A stretch of 64,000 bases of DNA from Collimonas arenae (GTDB lineage: Bacteria > Pseudomonadota > Gammaproteobacteria > Burkholderiales > Burkholderiaceae_D): positions 3,596,001-3,660,000 of the forward strand of contig NZ_CP009962.1 in NCBI RefSeq assembly GCF_000786695.1. Direction: 5' to 3'. The notes under the pieces are model-generated. The model was not told the DNA's origin, searched no databases, and saw only the letters and a list, made by a program, of their open reading frames with translations. Below are positions 28,830-38,622 of this stretch, one piece after another; within the stretch, counting starts at the first letter, position 1, and each line of letters opens with the position of its first letter. Position numbers and translations under genes: made by a program.

Positions 28830-30208
28830 AACAGACTCCTTCGAAGATGATTGAGTAAATCGAAACGGGTGATCAAGCCATGAAACTGACGATCGTCGGC
28901 AATGATGGCGACCAGGCCGCGCGCCAGCGTGCTGCGCAAAGCAGGCAGGCCGGCATCGGGCGCAAGCGTTTCTATGGCGCTGGTCATGGTGCTGCTGACC
29001 GGATCGCTGAAATGGGCTGGATCGGCGGCAACCTTGAGCAGCAGATCGGATTCATCGATAATCCCGACCACTTGCTGGCCCTGCTCTGCCATTACTGGCA
29101 ACTGCGACACTTCGGCGCTGCGCATGCGGTTGAACGCCGTCATCAGGGTGTCGCCAGATGCGACGCTGATGACGCCACCGTCGGCGTAGCGGCGGCCGAT
29201 GATGTCGCGCAGATCGCCAAGTATTTCGCGCTTGAGCAAACCCTGGTCGCGCATCCAGTTGTCGTTGTATACCTTGGACAGGTAACGCGTACCGGTATCG
29301 GCGACGATGGTCACCACACGCTTGGGTGTGGTCTGCTCGCGACAATATCGCAAGGCTGCCGCCAGCAAGGTGCCGGTAGAGGAGCCACCAAGAATGCCCT
29401 CTGCCCGTACCAGTTCGCGCGCGCTACGGAAACTTTCCTCGTCGCTGATGGTATAGGTATGCTTGACGGCGGAGAGGTCGGCAATCGCCGGGACGAAATC
29501 TTCGCCGATGCCTTCGACGGCCCAGGAACCTGGCGTCGACGTGATCTTTCCTGTGTTCACATATTCCGCAAGGATCGATCCTTGCGGATCGGCCAGCACA
29601 AACTCCAGTTGCGGCTGCGCGCTGCGGAAAAAACGCGTCAGGCCAGTCAGCGTGCCGGCCGAACCGACGCCGCAAACGATGGCGTCGAGCCGTTGCTCGC
29701 ATTGCCGCCAGATTTCGGGGCCGGTGCTTTGTTCATGCGCCAGCGGATTATGCGGATTATTGAACTGGTCGGCAAAGAACGATCCCGGTATCTCGCGCGC
29801 CAACCGCGCCGCGACATCCTGGTAATACTCGGGATGGCCTTTGCCGACATCGGAACGGGTAATATGGACTTGCGCGCCCAAGGCTTTCAGGTGCTGGATT
29901 TTTTCTACCGACATCTTGTCCGGCACCACCAGGATCACCTGATAACCTTTGGCGCAGGCCACCAGCGCCAAGCCGAGACCTGTGTTGCCGGCAGTGGCTT
30001 CAATCACGGTGCCGCCGGCCTGTAGGCGACCGTCCTTCTCGGCCGCGTCGATCATCGACAAGCCGATGCGATCCTTGATGGAGCCGCCTGGATTTTGCGA
30101 TTCCAGCTTGAGAAACAATTGACAGCAGCCGGTATCCAGCCGCGTCACTTCTATCATCGGGGTATTGCCGATCAAGTCCAGCACTGCTGGACGGCTTGCT
30201 AGGTTCAT
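28826..30208 (-). CDS. Cystathionine beta-synthase with C-terminal CBS pair
   Basis: 460 residues. It condenses serine with homocysteine to cystathionine. The PLP lysine is Lys45 (NPGGSIKDR), the phosphate loop follows at EATAGNTGLGLA, and the C-terminal 120 residues form a Bateman module of two CBS repeats (GVISVASGDTLMTAFNRM and GLVAIIADDRQFHGLITRFDLL in pieces), a nucleotide/SAM-sensing region in relatives. It lacks the N-terminal heme segment of animal enzymes. It is first in a tightly overlapping three-gene operon with the gamma-lyase-like gene and a TPR protein. Confidence 0.93.
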   Translation of the reverse strand: MNLASRPAVLDLIGNTPMIEVTRLDTGCCQLFLKLESQNPGGSIKDRIGLSMIDAAEKDGRLQAGGTVIEATAGNTGLGLALVACAKGYQVILVVPDKMSVEKIQHLKALGAQVHITRSDVGKGHPEYYQDVAARLAREIPGSFFADQFNNPHNPLAHEQSTGPEIWRQCEQRLDAIVCGVGSAGTLTGLTRFFRSAQPQLEFVLADPQGSILAEYVNTGKITSTPGSWAVEGIGEDFVPAIADLSAVKHTYTISDEESFRSARELVRAEGILGGSSTGTLLAAALRYCREQTTPKRVVTIVADTGTRYLSKVYNDNWMRDQGLLKREILGDLRDIIGRRYADGGVISVASGDTLMTAFNRMRSAEVSQLPVMAEQGQQVVGIIDESDLLLKVAADPAHFSDPVSSTMTSAIETLAPDAGLPALRSTLARGLVAIIADDRQFHGLITRFDLLNHLRRSLL

Positions 30209-30353
30209 GGGCAGATCTTCCTGTCAGAAATACGGCAGCCATCACGCTGCCTGTTTCACATCAGATGATCAGGGTATCTTATCAGTTCTTCAGTGAAACA
30301 TTTTGAGACAGGAAATCCACTCTATGAATTCAAAGGATTTTTACAGCGGGCAT

Positions 30354-30384
30354 GAAAAAGCCGGACGCAAACATCGCGTCCGGC
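30354..30384 (-). terminator. Rho-independent terminator after the TonB-dependent receptor
   Basis: GCCGGACGC and GCGTCCGGC form a perfect nine-base stem with a seven-base loop; on the minus strand it is followed by CTTTTTC. Confidence 0.85.
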
Positions 30385-30418
30385 CAGCTCGGTAGCATTA
30401 ACCCGGAGCGGGCTTTGC

Positions 30419-33280
30419 TTAGAACTTGTAGGAACCTACCAGATAGAGCTGACGCCCCAACGGATCGGTGTAACGGGCGTCATAGCCAACCTGATTGCCA
30501 CCGCCCGCAATGATCAGCGACAGCGGCGGAGTGCGAGCAAACAGGTTTTTGATGCCTGCTGTGATTTCGAAGCCCTTTTTCACGGTCAACTTGGTTTGCC
30601 AGTCGAACGTGGTGTAAGACGCCACGTTGTGGTTAGGCATGGAGACGAACGCACCATAGGAACCATCAGGATTGACGATACGGACTGTAGCATCGCTGGC
30701 AAGAAACGTTTCATCGTGATAACCGGAACGGTAATTGGCAATCAGCGTATGGGTCCATGTATCCGATTGCTTCCACGAAGCCGCCAAGCGTGAAATCACA
30801 CGGAACACCACGTTCTGGTCAGCGCCGTATTTGCCCAGGCTGCTCTGTATGCCAGTCCCTGGGAAATCCTGCTGTGCCTTGAGCATATAGGTACCGGTCC
30901 ATTGCAGACTCATGTCGCCAATAGGCGTCTTGGTCTTGAAACTATGATCCCAGTCGATACCTTGGTACTTTGCACTAGCCAGATTGATTGGCACTTCCGA
31001 GAAAGCAACGGTCGGCGAACCCGAAATCGGATCGTTGAACAGCGTGAACAGATTCGAATAAGTCTGCGGATTGCCGAATGCGATGGCTTCTTGCAAGACA
31101 CTGATCTGGTTCTTGATGCTGACTTGCCAGAAATCGAAACCAATCGACAGATTGCGTATTGGCTCAAGACGGAAGCCAATGGTGCTTTGCTTCGATGTTT
31201 CCGGCTTCAGACCAGTTGAACCGGTGTTTGGATTGCCGCCTTGCAGCACATCGTACTGGGTCACGCCCTGGCAACCGGCCGCCCGTGGATCAGGCGACGA
31301 AAACGGGCATGCATAGGAGCCTGCCGTATTGCCGGTGAAGGTGATCGGCGAAGTAATCTGCGCCAGGGTTGGCGCCTTGAAGCCGGTGCCATAGGAGCCG
31401 CGCACCAACAGCGAATCGACCGGTTGCCAACGAGCAGAAATCTTGTACGTCGCCTTGCTGGAAGAGTTGCCCTCGGTTGAGGCCCCGAGCGGATTACCGG
31501 CTGAATCGAAAGTATTGTTGTTTTTTGCCGCGTCGTAGCTGTCGTAACGCAGTGCACCTGTCACATCCAGATTTTTCACCACAGGCAACAGCAACTCAGC
31601 GAAGGTACCGTAGTTCATCCGGTTTGCCGAGAATGGCAACGAACCGCTGCCGCCGCCGATAATGGTGTCGGTATAGGTAGGCTGCAGCGCGTTTGGACCT
31701 TGCAGAATCGCGCTAGGACTGTCGGTATGCGATTCTTTGGTCGCTTCCACGCCTATACCGATTTGCGATGTGCCCCCCGGCAGCTTGAAAAAATCATGCG
31801 AGGCATGTGCATTGAGGATATCGAGCTTTGAAGTGGCCTGGTCGAGGGTCTGGTGCAAGACGGCTGGCGCGAGTATGGCTACAGAAGACCCTGGCGGCTG
31901 GAATGGATCATAGGCGCCCGAGTTGACGATACTGGTAAACGTGTTGTTACTGGCATACCCGCCAAGGGCATTGTCATAGGTCCTGTTTTGCGAATGGGTA
32001 TAGGAAGCGTTGTAATCCCATCCAAATGCATTGCCGTCAACCCCAAATGCCAAGTGCAATGCATCGGTCCGATATTCATCCTTACGGCCACCTGTATCAA
32101 ACAGACGCAGGCCTATCGACGCGCTCGACACGTTGGCCGGATCGATGCCAAGTTGCGCCAGATACGGTGTTACGTATTTGGTATACAGTGCGCCGTTGAC
32201 CGGTAAATTAAGCGGCTGCGCCGGCGGTGCATACTGCGGAAAAATCGAATATTTGGACAACATGGCTTCGCCGAACAGCGTCGTGTCGCTATTAAGCTTC
32301 CAGTTGCTCGACACCACAAAACTGTCGCGCGTCGATTTCGGGATCAGCTCAACTGTCGCCGCATAGTTATATTTACAGTATTTTCCAGACAGGAAAGTGT
32401 TCGTTGAGCAAACGCCGTTTTTCAAGAAATCGGGTGAAAACTGCGTGGCATTGTTATTATTGTCCAGCACAGTGACACCAGCCGGCGCCGTATTGCTACT
32501 CAGTTGATACAGCGCATAATTTTGGCCGCCAACACTGAATGGCACGATACCGCTGTTGGAAAAACTCCGTTGATTGGCATTAAGCGACGCTTGCTCATCG
32601 TGGCTATACGCCAGCAATACGTTGTAGCCGTCTTTATCCAGATCGCCAAAGCCTTTTGAAATACCGACGTTATAACTCTTGCCACCCGATTTGAGCGGCG
32701 AGTTGTAGTTGCCGCTAATGACCGTCTCGGTGGAATTTTTCTTGAGGATGAAGTTGACGACGCCAGCAATAGCGTCGGAACCGTACAACGCCGAAGCGCC
32801 GTCGGTCAGAATTTCAACGCGCTCTACGGCCGACAACGGAATGCTCGCGAGATTGACCGCGTAGTCATTGTTGGCGATCGCCGACTTGGCAATACGCCGG
32901 CCGTTCAGCAACACCAAGGTATAACCCGAGCCAATGCCGTGAATGGACGCAGTTTCCACGCCGGCTCCGCCGCCGTTGACTGAACTCGATGCTGGAATAA
33001 ATCCTTGCATCGCAGGCAAGGCCTGGATCAAATCGGCGACGTTGGTGGCGCCTGTCTTTGCAATATCGTCCTGCGTCAGCGTCTGGACCGGTAGCGCACC
33101 TTCCTTGTTGATACGTTTGATGGATGAACCGGTAATTTCAACGCGCTGCATTTGTTGCGATGAATCGTCCGACTTTGTCTCCTGTGCCTGCACTGAATGG
33201 GCCATCAATCCTAACCCGACAGCCACACCGCCTGAAAACATCAGTCGCAGCGTGCGAGGCAACTTTCTTTCTTTTATCAT
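30419..33280 (-). CDS. TonB-dependent outer-membrane receptor
   Basis: 953 residues from ATG 33280, chosen because GGGAG lies at good distance upstream and a signal peptide (MFSGGVAVGLGLMAHSVQAQ) begins soon after. A TonB-box-like segment (QRVEITGSSIKRI) leads into the plug domain (about 55-165, with GIGSGYTLVLLNGRRI and SAVERVEILTDGASALYGSDAIAGVVNFILK), followed by the 22-strand barrel and a terminal aromatic residue (YLVGSYKF). There is no STN signalling domain. It takes up an unknown substrate across the outer membrane; the subgroup is common for sugars, peptides and metal complexes. It lies downstream of a two-component system in the same direction. No Fur box was recognised. Confidence 0.93.
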   Translation of the reverse strand: MIKERKLPRTLRLMFSGGVAVGLGLMAHSVQAQETKSDDSSQQMQRVEITGSSIKRINKEGALPVQTLTQDDIAKTGATNVADLIQALPAMQGFIPASSSVNGGGAGVETASIHGIGSGYTLVLLNGRRIAKSAIANNDYAVNLASIPLSAVERVEILTDGASALYGSDAIAGVVNFILKKNSTETVISGNYNSPLKSGGKSYNVGISKGFGDLDKDGYNVLLAYSHDEQASLNANQRSFSNSGIVPFSVGGQNYALYQLSSNTAPAGVTVLDNNNNATQFSPDFLKNGVCSTNTFLSGKYCKYNYAATVELIPKSTRDSFVVSSNWKLNSDTTLFGEAMLSKYSIFPQYAPPAQPLNLPVNGALYTKYVTPYLAQLGIDPANVSSASIGLRLFDTGGRKDEYRTDALHLAFGVDGNAFGWDYNASYTHSQNRTYDNALGGYASNNTFTSIVNSGAYDPFQPPGSSVAILAPAVLHQTLDQATSKLDILNAHASHDFFKLPGGTSQIGIGVEATKESHTDSPSAILQGPNALQPTYTDTIIGGGSGSLPFSANRMNYGTFAELLLPVVKNLDVTGALRYDSYDAAKNNNTFDSAGNPLGASTEGNSSSKATYKISARWQPVDSLLVRGSYGTGFKAPTLAQITSPITFTGNTAGSYACPFSSPDPRAAGCQGVTQYDVLQGGNPNTGSTGLKPETSKQSTIGFRLEPIRNLSIGFDFWQVSIKNQISVLQEAIAFGNPQTYSNLFTLFNDPISGSPTVAFSEVPINLASAKYQGIDWDHSFKTKTPIGDMSLQWTGTYMLKAQQDFPGTGIQSSLGKYGADQNVVFRVISRLAASWKQSDTWTHTLIANYRSGYHDETFLASDATVRIVNPDGSYGAFVSMPNHNVASYTTFDWQTKLTVKKGFEITAGIKNLFARTPPLSLIIAGGGNQVGYDARYTDPLGRQLYLVGSYKF

Positions 33281-33834
33281 TACAAACTCCCTATGGGTAA
33301 GTTTCAGAGCAGAAATTTTAAGTTTTGTAAAAATCAAACAGATTTGTTAATCGCCTTTTGAGCGATGCAACGGAAACCATGCACAACAGCAACGCAGGCT
33401 TCCTTTGCAGTAAGTCACTTCTTGCAGAGCTTTTCTCGCGCATCTCTTACATACCGCAAAAAAATATTTCTGCACAAACACATAGAAAGCAACAAACATG
33501 CCACAAAACATTCAACACTGAGACCATGCCTCTCCGCGCGGCTCACCAAGTGCAGCGCACCATTCGGAGGAGCGATTGCTCGGGATTTAAATTACCGGAA
33601 AGAAATTGATTTTGGAAAGAGAAGTGGGCAAGCGTAATCTGCATACAACAACAAACCGTCTCAAAAAGTAACAAGAGTAAAATTTGTTTTCCCGGGGAAC
33701 GATTTAGTGCATATTGTTGTCCCCAGACTTACTGCCCCAAAAATAGTATTACTATTTCGACAGCAAACAGCCTATGTGCTGCCGGTGCGAGCGATCAGCA
33801 GTTTGCGGAAGAATTTGCTGCACCTGCGATGCGC
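33281..33834. other. AT-rich intergenic region, promoter of the TonB-dependent receptor
   Basis: I find no supported gene in these 554 bases. Short frames starting around 33358 lack ribosome binding sites and family features. A 13-base palindrome ATAGTATTACTAT lies at 33743-33755. The low GC compared with the flanks agrees with regulatory DNA or an old deletion. Confidence 0.5.
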
Positions 33835-35232
33835 TTAAATGGGCAGCTTTGAAGGAGTGCCCAGAATTGGGAAGGGGAAATGCACCGAAAAGATCGTGCC
33901 GCCTGCTGCGCCCGGCTCGACCGTAATTCTGGACCCGTGATCCTTGGCTATATCACGCACGATGGCCAGCCCCAGGCCATTGCCTGCAACGCGGTCATCA
34001 AGCCGGTGTGAGCGCTTGAAAATCGACTCCTGCTCCGAAGGCGGAATCCCCGGACCGGAATCCTCTACTGAAAAAATTCCGCCGTCCTTGCCCTGCAAGG
34101 TACTGACAGTCACGGTGCCATCACGCGGCGAATAACGGATAGCGTTGTCAATCAGGTTATCAATCAGGTCGCTCAGCAAGAAATGATCTCCCATCACTCG
34201 CGTCGGCTGCAGGTTGAATCCCAGGTCGATATTCTTCTTGTGCGCCTCTTCGACAAAATGCTGGACCGAGCCTTCGACCAGCTTGTTCATTTCCACTACG
34301 CGCAATCGTTCTTTTTCAAATTTCGCCGGTTCGGCACGGGCCAAGGTCAACAATTGATTAGTCTGGCGGATCATGCGCTCGGTGGACGATGTCATCAGGA
34401 CAATCGAATGTGCGCTTTCAGGTTCACCGGCATGTTTTTGCAACAGCCACTCCAGCTGCGTCCTGAAGCCGGCCAGCGGCGTACGCAACTGATGCGCAAC
34501 ATTCGCCAGGAAGTTCTGCTGCGCCTTGGCGTCCAGCTGCACCCTGTCCAACAGGCCGTTAATGGCTTTGACCACCGGACTCAACTCGAACGGCACCTGC
34601 TTTTCATCTAGCGCAGACAAATCGTCGCGGCTGCGCGCATTCAGGTCTGCCCTCATTCTCTTCAGGGGCCGCAAACCTTTGCTGATCGCCAGCCAGATGG
34701 CCGCCATCAACGCCATCGTCAACACCCCTTCCAGCAACAACAGGGCCAAAAATATCACTGAGCGAATATGGGTGCGCTTGCGCAGTGTTTCGGCCACGCC
34801 TATATGTACCGGCTGCTTGCCGATCATGGTCTTCAGAGCGACGATACGCACTGGCTCGCCACGCATGACGCCGTCGTACGGCACCGGCTCGTTCAGCCCT
34901 TCGCGCTCGGGCAGCACAGGGAAATCAGCATCTCCTGCCAACAGCTTGCCCTGTCGGTCGCGCACCACCAGGAAGATGGCGTCGAAGTGATCGACCCGCA
35001 ACACTTGCTCGGCTTGCTGCGACAAGTCGATCTCGACTTGCGCGCCATTCTCATGCAAGCGCGGAATCATGGCCCAGCCGGCGTCAGCCAGGCTCTGGTC
35101 GAACGCAATCTGTGCTGGAATCCAGGCCAGCCAGTACGTCAGGCCGGCGCCGATAATATTGACTGTCAGTAGCGGTACGACGAGCCACTTCAACAGACTC
35201 GTACGGATGCTGGGCATACTGGACTTGCTCAC
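33835..35232 (-). CDS. Sensor histidine kinase, TctE/QseC type
   Basis: 465 residues, GTG start at 35232 overlapping the response-regulator stop. Two transmembrane segments (about 12-35 and 158-182) flank a periplasmic sensor region. The H-box is NVAHQLRTPLAGF, the N-box DNLIDNAIRYSPR and the G-boxes VEDSGPGIP and GNGLGLAIV. The N-terminal layout is that of the 2CSK_N kinases. It autophosphorylates the His and passes phosphate to the regulator encoded just upstream. The signal is unknown: TctE relatives sense tricarboxylates, but no tctCBA genes are here. A TonB-dependent receptor is the next gene downstream. Confidence 0.95.
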   Translation of the reverse strand: MSKSSMPSIRTSLLKWLVVPLLTVNIIGAGLTYWLAWIPAQIAFDQSLADAGWAMIPRLHENGAQVEIDLSQQAEQVLRVDHFDAIFLVVRDRQGKLLAGDADFPVLPEREGLNEPVPYDGVMRGEPVRIVALKTMIGKQPVHIGVAETLRKRTHIRSVIFLALLLLEGVLTMALMAAIWLAISKGLRPLKRMRADLNARSRDDLSALDEKQVPFELSPVVKAINGLLDRVQLDAKAQQNFLANVAHQLRTPLAGFRTQLEWLLQKHAGEPESAHSIVLMTSSTERMIRQTNQLLTLARAEPAKFEKERLRVVEMNKLVEGSVQHFVEEAHKKNIDLGFNLQPTRVMGDHFLLSDLIDNLIDNAIRYSPRDGTVTVSTLQGKDGGIFSVEDSGPGIPPSEQESIFKRSHRLDDRVAGNGLGLAIVRDIAKDHGSRITVEPGAAGGTIFSVHFPFPILGTPSKLPI

Positions 35233-35897
35233 GGCTCGACTTTTTCCAACATATAGCCAAAACCACGTATGGTGCGGATTTCAATCCCGGCATCGGCAAT
35301 CTTCAGACGGATGCGCGAGATGTATACCTCTACGGCATTCAGCGTCAGCTCCGCACCCCACGGCAAAATGGCGTCGATGATCTGCTGCCGCGACACCACC
35401 CGCGATGCCTGCTGCAACAGATATTCCAGCACTGCCCACTCGCGCACCGACAGATCGATGGTCTTGCCATTGATCTTTGCGCGACGCGATGATGTATTCA
35501 GCGACAAGCCGCCCAGATGCATTTCCAGCGGTTGCGGCGCACTACGGCGCAACAGCGCGCGCACCCGCGCAACTAGCTCCTGCGTCGCGAACGGCTTGAC
35601 CAGGTAGTCGTCGGCGCCAAGTTCCAGTCCATAGACCCGGTCTTGCACCGAATCGCGCGCCGTCAACAATAGCACCGGCACATTGCTGCCGCGCGCACGA
35701 AGGCGGCGGATCACTTCAAAACCGTCGATCCCCGGCAAGCCTATATCCAGCACCACGGCGGAGATTTCCGTACGCTGCAACAGCGCATCGGCATCGTTGC
35801 CGTTCTGAACCACATCGACCACCATGCCATGGCTTTTGAACAGGCGCAGAATGCCATCCGCCAGCACCGAATCATCTTCCACCAAAAGAATATGCAT
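35229..35897 (-). CDS. Response regulator, OmpR/PhoB family
   Basis: 222 residues from ATG 35897 (MHILLVEDD), with an AAGGA just upstream; an in-frame ATG at 35921 is also possible. The receiver domain has the acidic pocket EDD, phospho-acceptor Asp in VVLDIGLPG and Lys in DDYLVKPF. The C-terminal winged-helix DNA-binding domain includes LSVREWAVLEYLL and the ending EIRTIRGFGYML. It overlaps the kinase gene by four bases, so the pair is translated together. Closest in style to QseB/TctD; target genes unknown. Confidence 0.95.
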   Translation of the reverse strand: MHILLVEDDSVLADGILRLFKSHGMVVDVVQNGNDADALLQRTEISAVVLDIGLPGIDGFEVIRRLRARGSNVPVLLLTARDSVQDRVYGLELGADDYLVKPFATQELVARVRALLRRSAPQPLEMHLGGLSLNTSSRRAKINGKTIDLSVREWAVLEYLLQQASRVVSRQQIIDAILPWGAELTLNAVEVYISRIRLKIADAGIEIRTIRGFGYMLEKVEP

Positions 35898-36060
35898 TGC
35901 ATCCTTCATCACATCTGACATCCGTGCCGAACCATGGCTTGGTCACCGATCGTTGCCGTTATTGCAAGCCCCGATAATTTAGCGCCAATTTTAAACGGTC
36001 GGCATGTATTTGCGTTGATCCGCGCGCGGCATCTCAGGCAAACTGCTGCAATAATAATGC

Positions 36061-36091
36061 TTGACCTAGAGCGCACTCTAACTTCTACACT
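36061..36091 (+). promoter_or_regulatory. MerR-type promoter with 19-base spacer and central dyad
   Basis: A -35 element TTGACC (36061-36066) and a -10 element TACACT (36086-36091) are separated by 19 bases, the overlong spacing used by MerR activators. The spacer holds the dyad TAGAG-CGCA-CTCTA at 36067-36080. The start codon of the MerR gene is only eight bases after the -10 element, so the transcript would be almost leaderless. Confidence 0.8.
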
Positions 36092-36098
36092 TTATTCC

Positions 36099-36494
36099 AT
36101 GGCCACTTCCAATACGATTCAACAAGCAGCGGCAGCCACCGGACTCAGCACCCACACTTTGCGCTATTACGAAAAGATAGGTTTGATCGATCCTGTCCCG
36201 AGGCAAAGCAATCAACATCGCTTGTACCGCCAGGAAGACATGCGCTGGATTGAATTCCTGCTCAGGTTGCGCGCTACCGGGATGTCGATACAACAGATGC
36301 TGCGCTATGCGGAGCTGCGCAGGCTGGGGGACCGCCTGGGAAGTGTGTCAGAACGCAAGGCATTGCTGGAGCAGCATGCCACAACGCTGGAAGCCGATCT
36401 TTTGGTATTGCAAGACACCCTGGAGATGTTGCGCGGAAAAATTGCGCACTATGCCAGCCAGGAAGAACAGCTGAAAGCCACGATCGACACATAA
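36099..36494 (+). CDS. MerR-family transcriptional regulator
   Basis: 131 residues from ATG 36099. The winged helix-turn-helix is at the N-terminus (IQQAAAATGLSTHTLRYYE) with the family arginine-tyrosine pair and the second wing QHRLYRQEDM. A dimerising coiled coil follows (about 80-125) and the short C-terminus has no metal-binding cysteine cluster, so it belongs with the small-molecule/stress sensing group (YyaN/AdhR-like) rather than with metal sensors. It is autoregulated in all probability through the promoter directly in front. The decarboxylase-like gene follows after 17 bases. Confidence 0.9.
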   Translation: MATSNTIQQAAAATGLSTHTLRYYEKIGLIDPVPRQSNQHRLYRQEDMRWIEFLLRLRATGMSIQQMLRYAELRRLGDRLGSVSERKALLEQHATTLEADLLVLQDTLEMLRGKIAHYASQEEQLKATIDT

Positions 36495-36511
36495 CTTATC
36501 GGGAGCATTAC

Positions 36512-36916
36512 ATGGAACAAGGTATCTACGAACGCGGTTTGCAACGCTTGAAGGAAGTTGACGACATCGCCGGCGAAAAGGTGATAGACAGCCTGGCTGA
36601 CATCTCCCCCGATCTGGGCCGCTACGTTATTGAATTCGGCTTCGGTGAAATCTACTCGCGGCCCGGGTTGAACCTGCAACAACGAGAGTTAGCGACGGTA
36701 GCCGCCCTGACGGCGCTAGGCACGGCCCAGCCGCAATTGAAAGTGCATCTGGCGGCAGCGCTGAATGTCGGCCTGTCGCGCCTGGAAATTACCGAAACGA
36801 TCATGCAGATGGCATTGTACGCAGGCTTTCCAGCGGCATTGAACGGCATGTTTGCAGCCAAGGAAGTATTTGCCGAGCATGACAGGCTAGCATCTTTGCA
36901 GGCAAGCCAGCACTGA
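36512..36916 (+). CDS. Carboxymuconolactone decarboxylase-family protein
   Basis: 134 residues, mostly helical, with the CMD core YSRPGLNLQQRELATVAALTA followed by LKVHLAAALNVGLSRLEITE and MALYAGFPAALNG. There is no CxxC pair of the AhpD type, so peroxidase-like redox activity is not suggested; relatives include gamma-carboxymuconolactone decarboxylases and small uncharacterised proteins controlled by MerR or LysR regulators. GGGAGC precedes the ATG. It is co-transcribed with the MerR gene and is its likely target. Confidence 0.88.
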   Translation: MEQGIYERGLQRLKEVDDIAGEKVIDSLADISPDLGRYVIEFGFGEIYSRPGLNLQQRELATVAALTALGTAQPQLKVHLAAALNVGLSRLEITETIMQMALYAGFPAALNGMFAAKEVFAEHDRLASLQASQH

Positions 36917-37241
36917 GGGCAAACCAAGCTATCCCAGCGTGCAGTGTGATTCCGGCTCGCTCCGCTCGATCAAGGCGGAGCCGCAGCACAGATTCCCGGG
37001 ATGCCAGCAAATTGTGTGACGTACGCGATTTTTCAAACCCTTTCCCGGAAGGATAATCCGGAAAGATTTGCCATGTGGACACTCGATAAAATATCCGACT
37101 GGCAAACGCTACGGCCATGATGACGGCCATCGCAGTACATGCTTCCCCCTGCTGTGACTAAAGTCTAAGGGAGCATCAGCGATAACAGGAAATACTGATT
37201 CTGGATAGGGATATAAGAAAAAACGATGGCTCGGCTTTATG
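36917..37241. other. Intergenic region between convergent genes, nothing recognised
   Basis: These 325 bases lie between the decarboxylase-like gene and a LysR gene transcribed toward it. I see no coding sequence with support and no strong terminator hairpin. Confidence 0.5.
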
Positions 37242-38183
37242 CTATACCGGCCGCGCCAGAATCTTCGCATGCAGCCATTCGCCGCTGCGGCACAATTCAT
37301 CGGTCACTTCCAGCACTAGCCGCTCGACTGCCGCCGCCGCAGTGGTGAGCGGAATATTCTTTGATGCACACAGCGTCAATGTGCGCGACAATTTTTCTCC
37401 GCTGATCGAATAAGCCGTCATTTCGCCACGCCGAATCTCGGGCAGCAAGGGCGCCACCGGCAAGATAGTGGCGCCGATATCGGCCAGGATGGCCGATTTC
37501 ATGATAGTCACTGAACTGATTTCGATGACGTTCTCCAGCACCAGCCCGGCGGCCCGGGCAATGCTTTCGATGCGTGGGCGAACGCCATGCTGCATGCCTG
37601 GCAATATCAGCTTTGCCTTGGCGGCGCGGGCAAACGTCACTGAACGGCGTGCGCTTGCATATTGCGAGCCGGTACGCGTGATAAACATCATTTCCTCTTC
37701 CGCCAGCGGCGTCGTGGCAAACGACGTCAGCTGACCGTCATCAAACAACACCGCCAGGTTAATGCGGCCGGTTTTCAATTGTTCGATCAGATTACCGGTC
37801 AGCTCTTCCGTCAGCTGCAGCGAAATATCCGGATATCTGGCACGCATCGCGGTCAGCAAAGGCAGGGCCAGGATGCCGGAAACGCTTTGCGGGATACCGA
37901 GGGCGACAGTGCCGGTTGGCTTGTCCGTAGACTGCGCGACAGCAGACCTGGCATCGCTCACCTGCTTCAGGATCGCTTGCGCATGCTCGTAGAAAATCTT
38001 GCCGGCGTCGGTGGCGATCACGCCTTGCGCGGAACGGTGCAACAACTGTGCCGCCAGTTCGTCTTCCAGTTGCTTGATCTGCTGGGTAAGCGCCGGCTGG
38101 GCGATATGCAAGACCCGGGCGGCGCGCGACAGCGATCCGTGATCGACGATGGCGACGAAATAGCGTAGTTGACGCAGTTCCAT
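37242..38183 (-). CDS. LysR-family regulator (Nac/CynR-like)
   Basis: 313 residues beginning MELRQLRYFVAIVDHGSLSRAA, the usual LysR helix-turn-helix with AQPALTQQIKQLEDEL as recognition helix. The effector domain (about 90-300) is of type 2 periplasmic-binding fold. The MELRQLRYFV start and the TGTVALGIPQSVSGILALPLL segment are typical of the Nac-like group. It is divergent from the metzincin lipoprotein gene with 439 bases between them and may control it; this is positional inference only. Confidence 0.9.
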   Translation of the reverse strand: MELRQLRYFVAIVDHGSLSRAARVLHIAQPALTQQIKQLEDELAAQLLHRSAQGVIATDAGKIFYEHAQAILKQVSDARSAVAQSTDKPTGTVALGIPQSVSGILALPLLTAMRARYPDISLQLTEELTGNLIEQLKTGRINLAVLFDDGQLTSFATTPLAEEEMMFITRTGSQYASARRSVTFARAAKAKLILPGMQHGVRPRIESIARAAGLVLENVIEISSVTIMKSAILADIGATILPVAPLLPEIRRGEMTAYSISGEKLSRTLTLCASKNIPLTTAAAAVERLVLEVTDELCRSGEWLHAKILARPV

Positions 38184-38622
38184 AAAACGCGGGCCTCAAA
38201 GATGTTGATTGTTAATTTGCGCTTGTCATTTTGCAGGCGACGTCGGTTGTCGGCAACTGGCTCCTGAACTGACTCCTGTTATCAAGTCGAGTATAGAACA
38301 TGGAACCGCAACGGTAGGAATATCCGGTAACAAATACGTCTTCGAAGTCACCAGCCGAAAAATCACTTCACCCATATTCATATAAATAATTTGACGAAAC
38401 ATGTCCCTTTTTTGCGCTTCGACGGGCAACGCTAATAAGGGAGGCAAAGCGGCACTCTAATGAACGTCCCTCTCGCCGCCCCAACAAATTCACCGCAGGA
38501 GGTACGCCGGACCCGCAGATATCGCCCACCGCCAGCCAGCAGCTAGTTTTTGCCAATGAATGACTTATCCGTCCTCCTCATGGTGCAAAGATTAATCATT
38601 TCTCATCACTGAAAGCTATTCT
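38184..38622. other. Divergent intergenic region upstream of the metzincin operon
   Basis: No gene is supported in these 439 bases; short minus-strand frames at 38226-38447 and 38368-38556 overlap one another and have no family features. It must contain the promoters of the LysR gene and the metzincin operon, but I cannot point to clear -35/-10 pairs. Confidence 0.5.

Noticed and set aside
33358..33637. Two short frames upstream of the TonB-dependent receptor
   Set aside because: No ribosome binding site, overlapping each other in different frames, no family features.
38226..38556. Minus-strand short frames between the LysR and metzincin genes
   Set aside because: They overlap each other in different frames and lack start signals; kept as non-coding.
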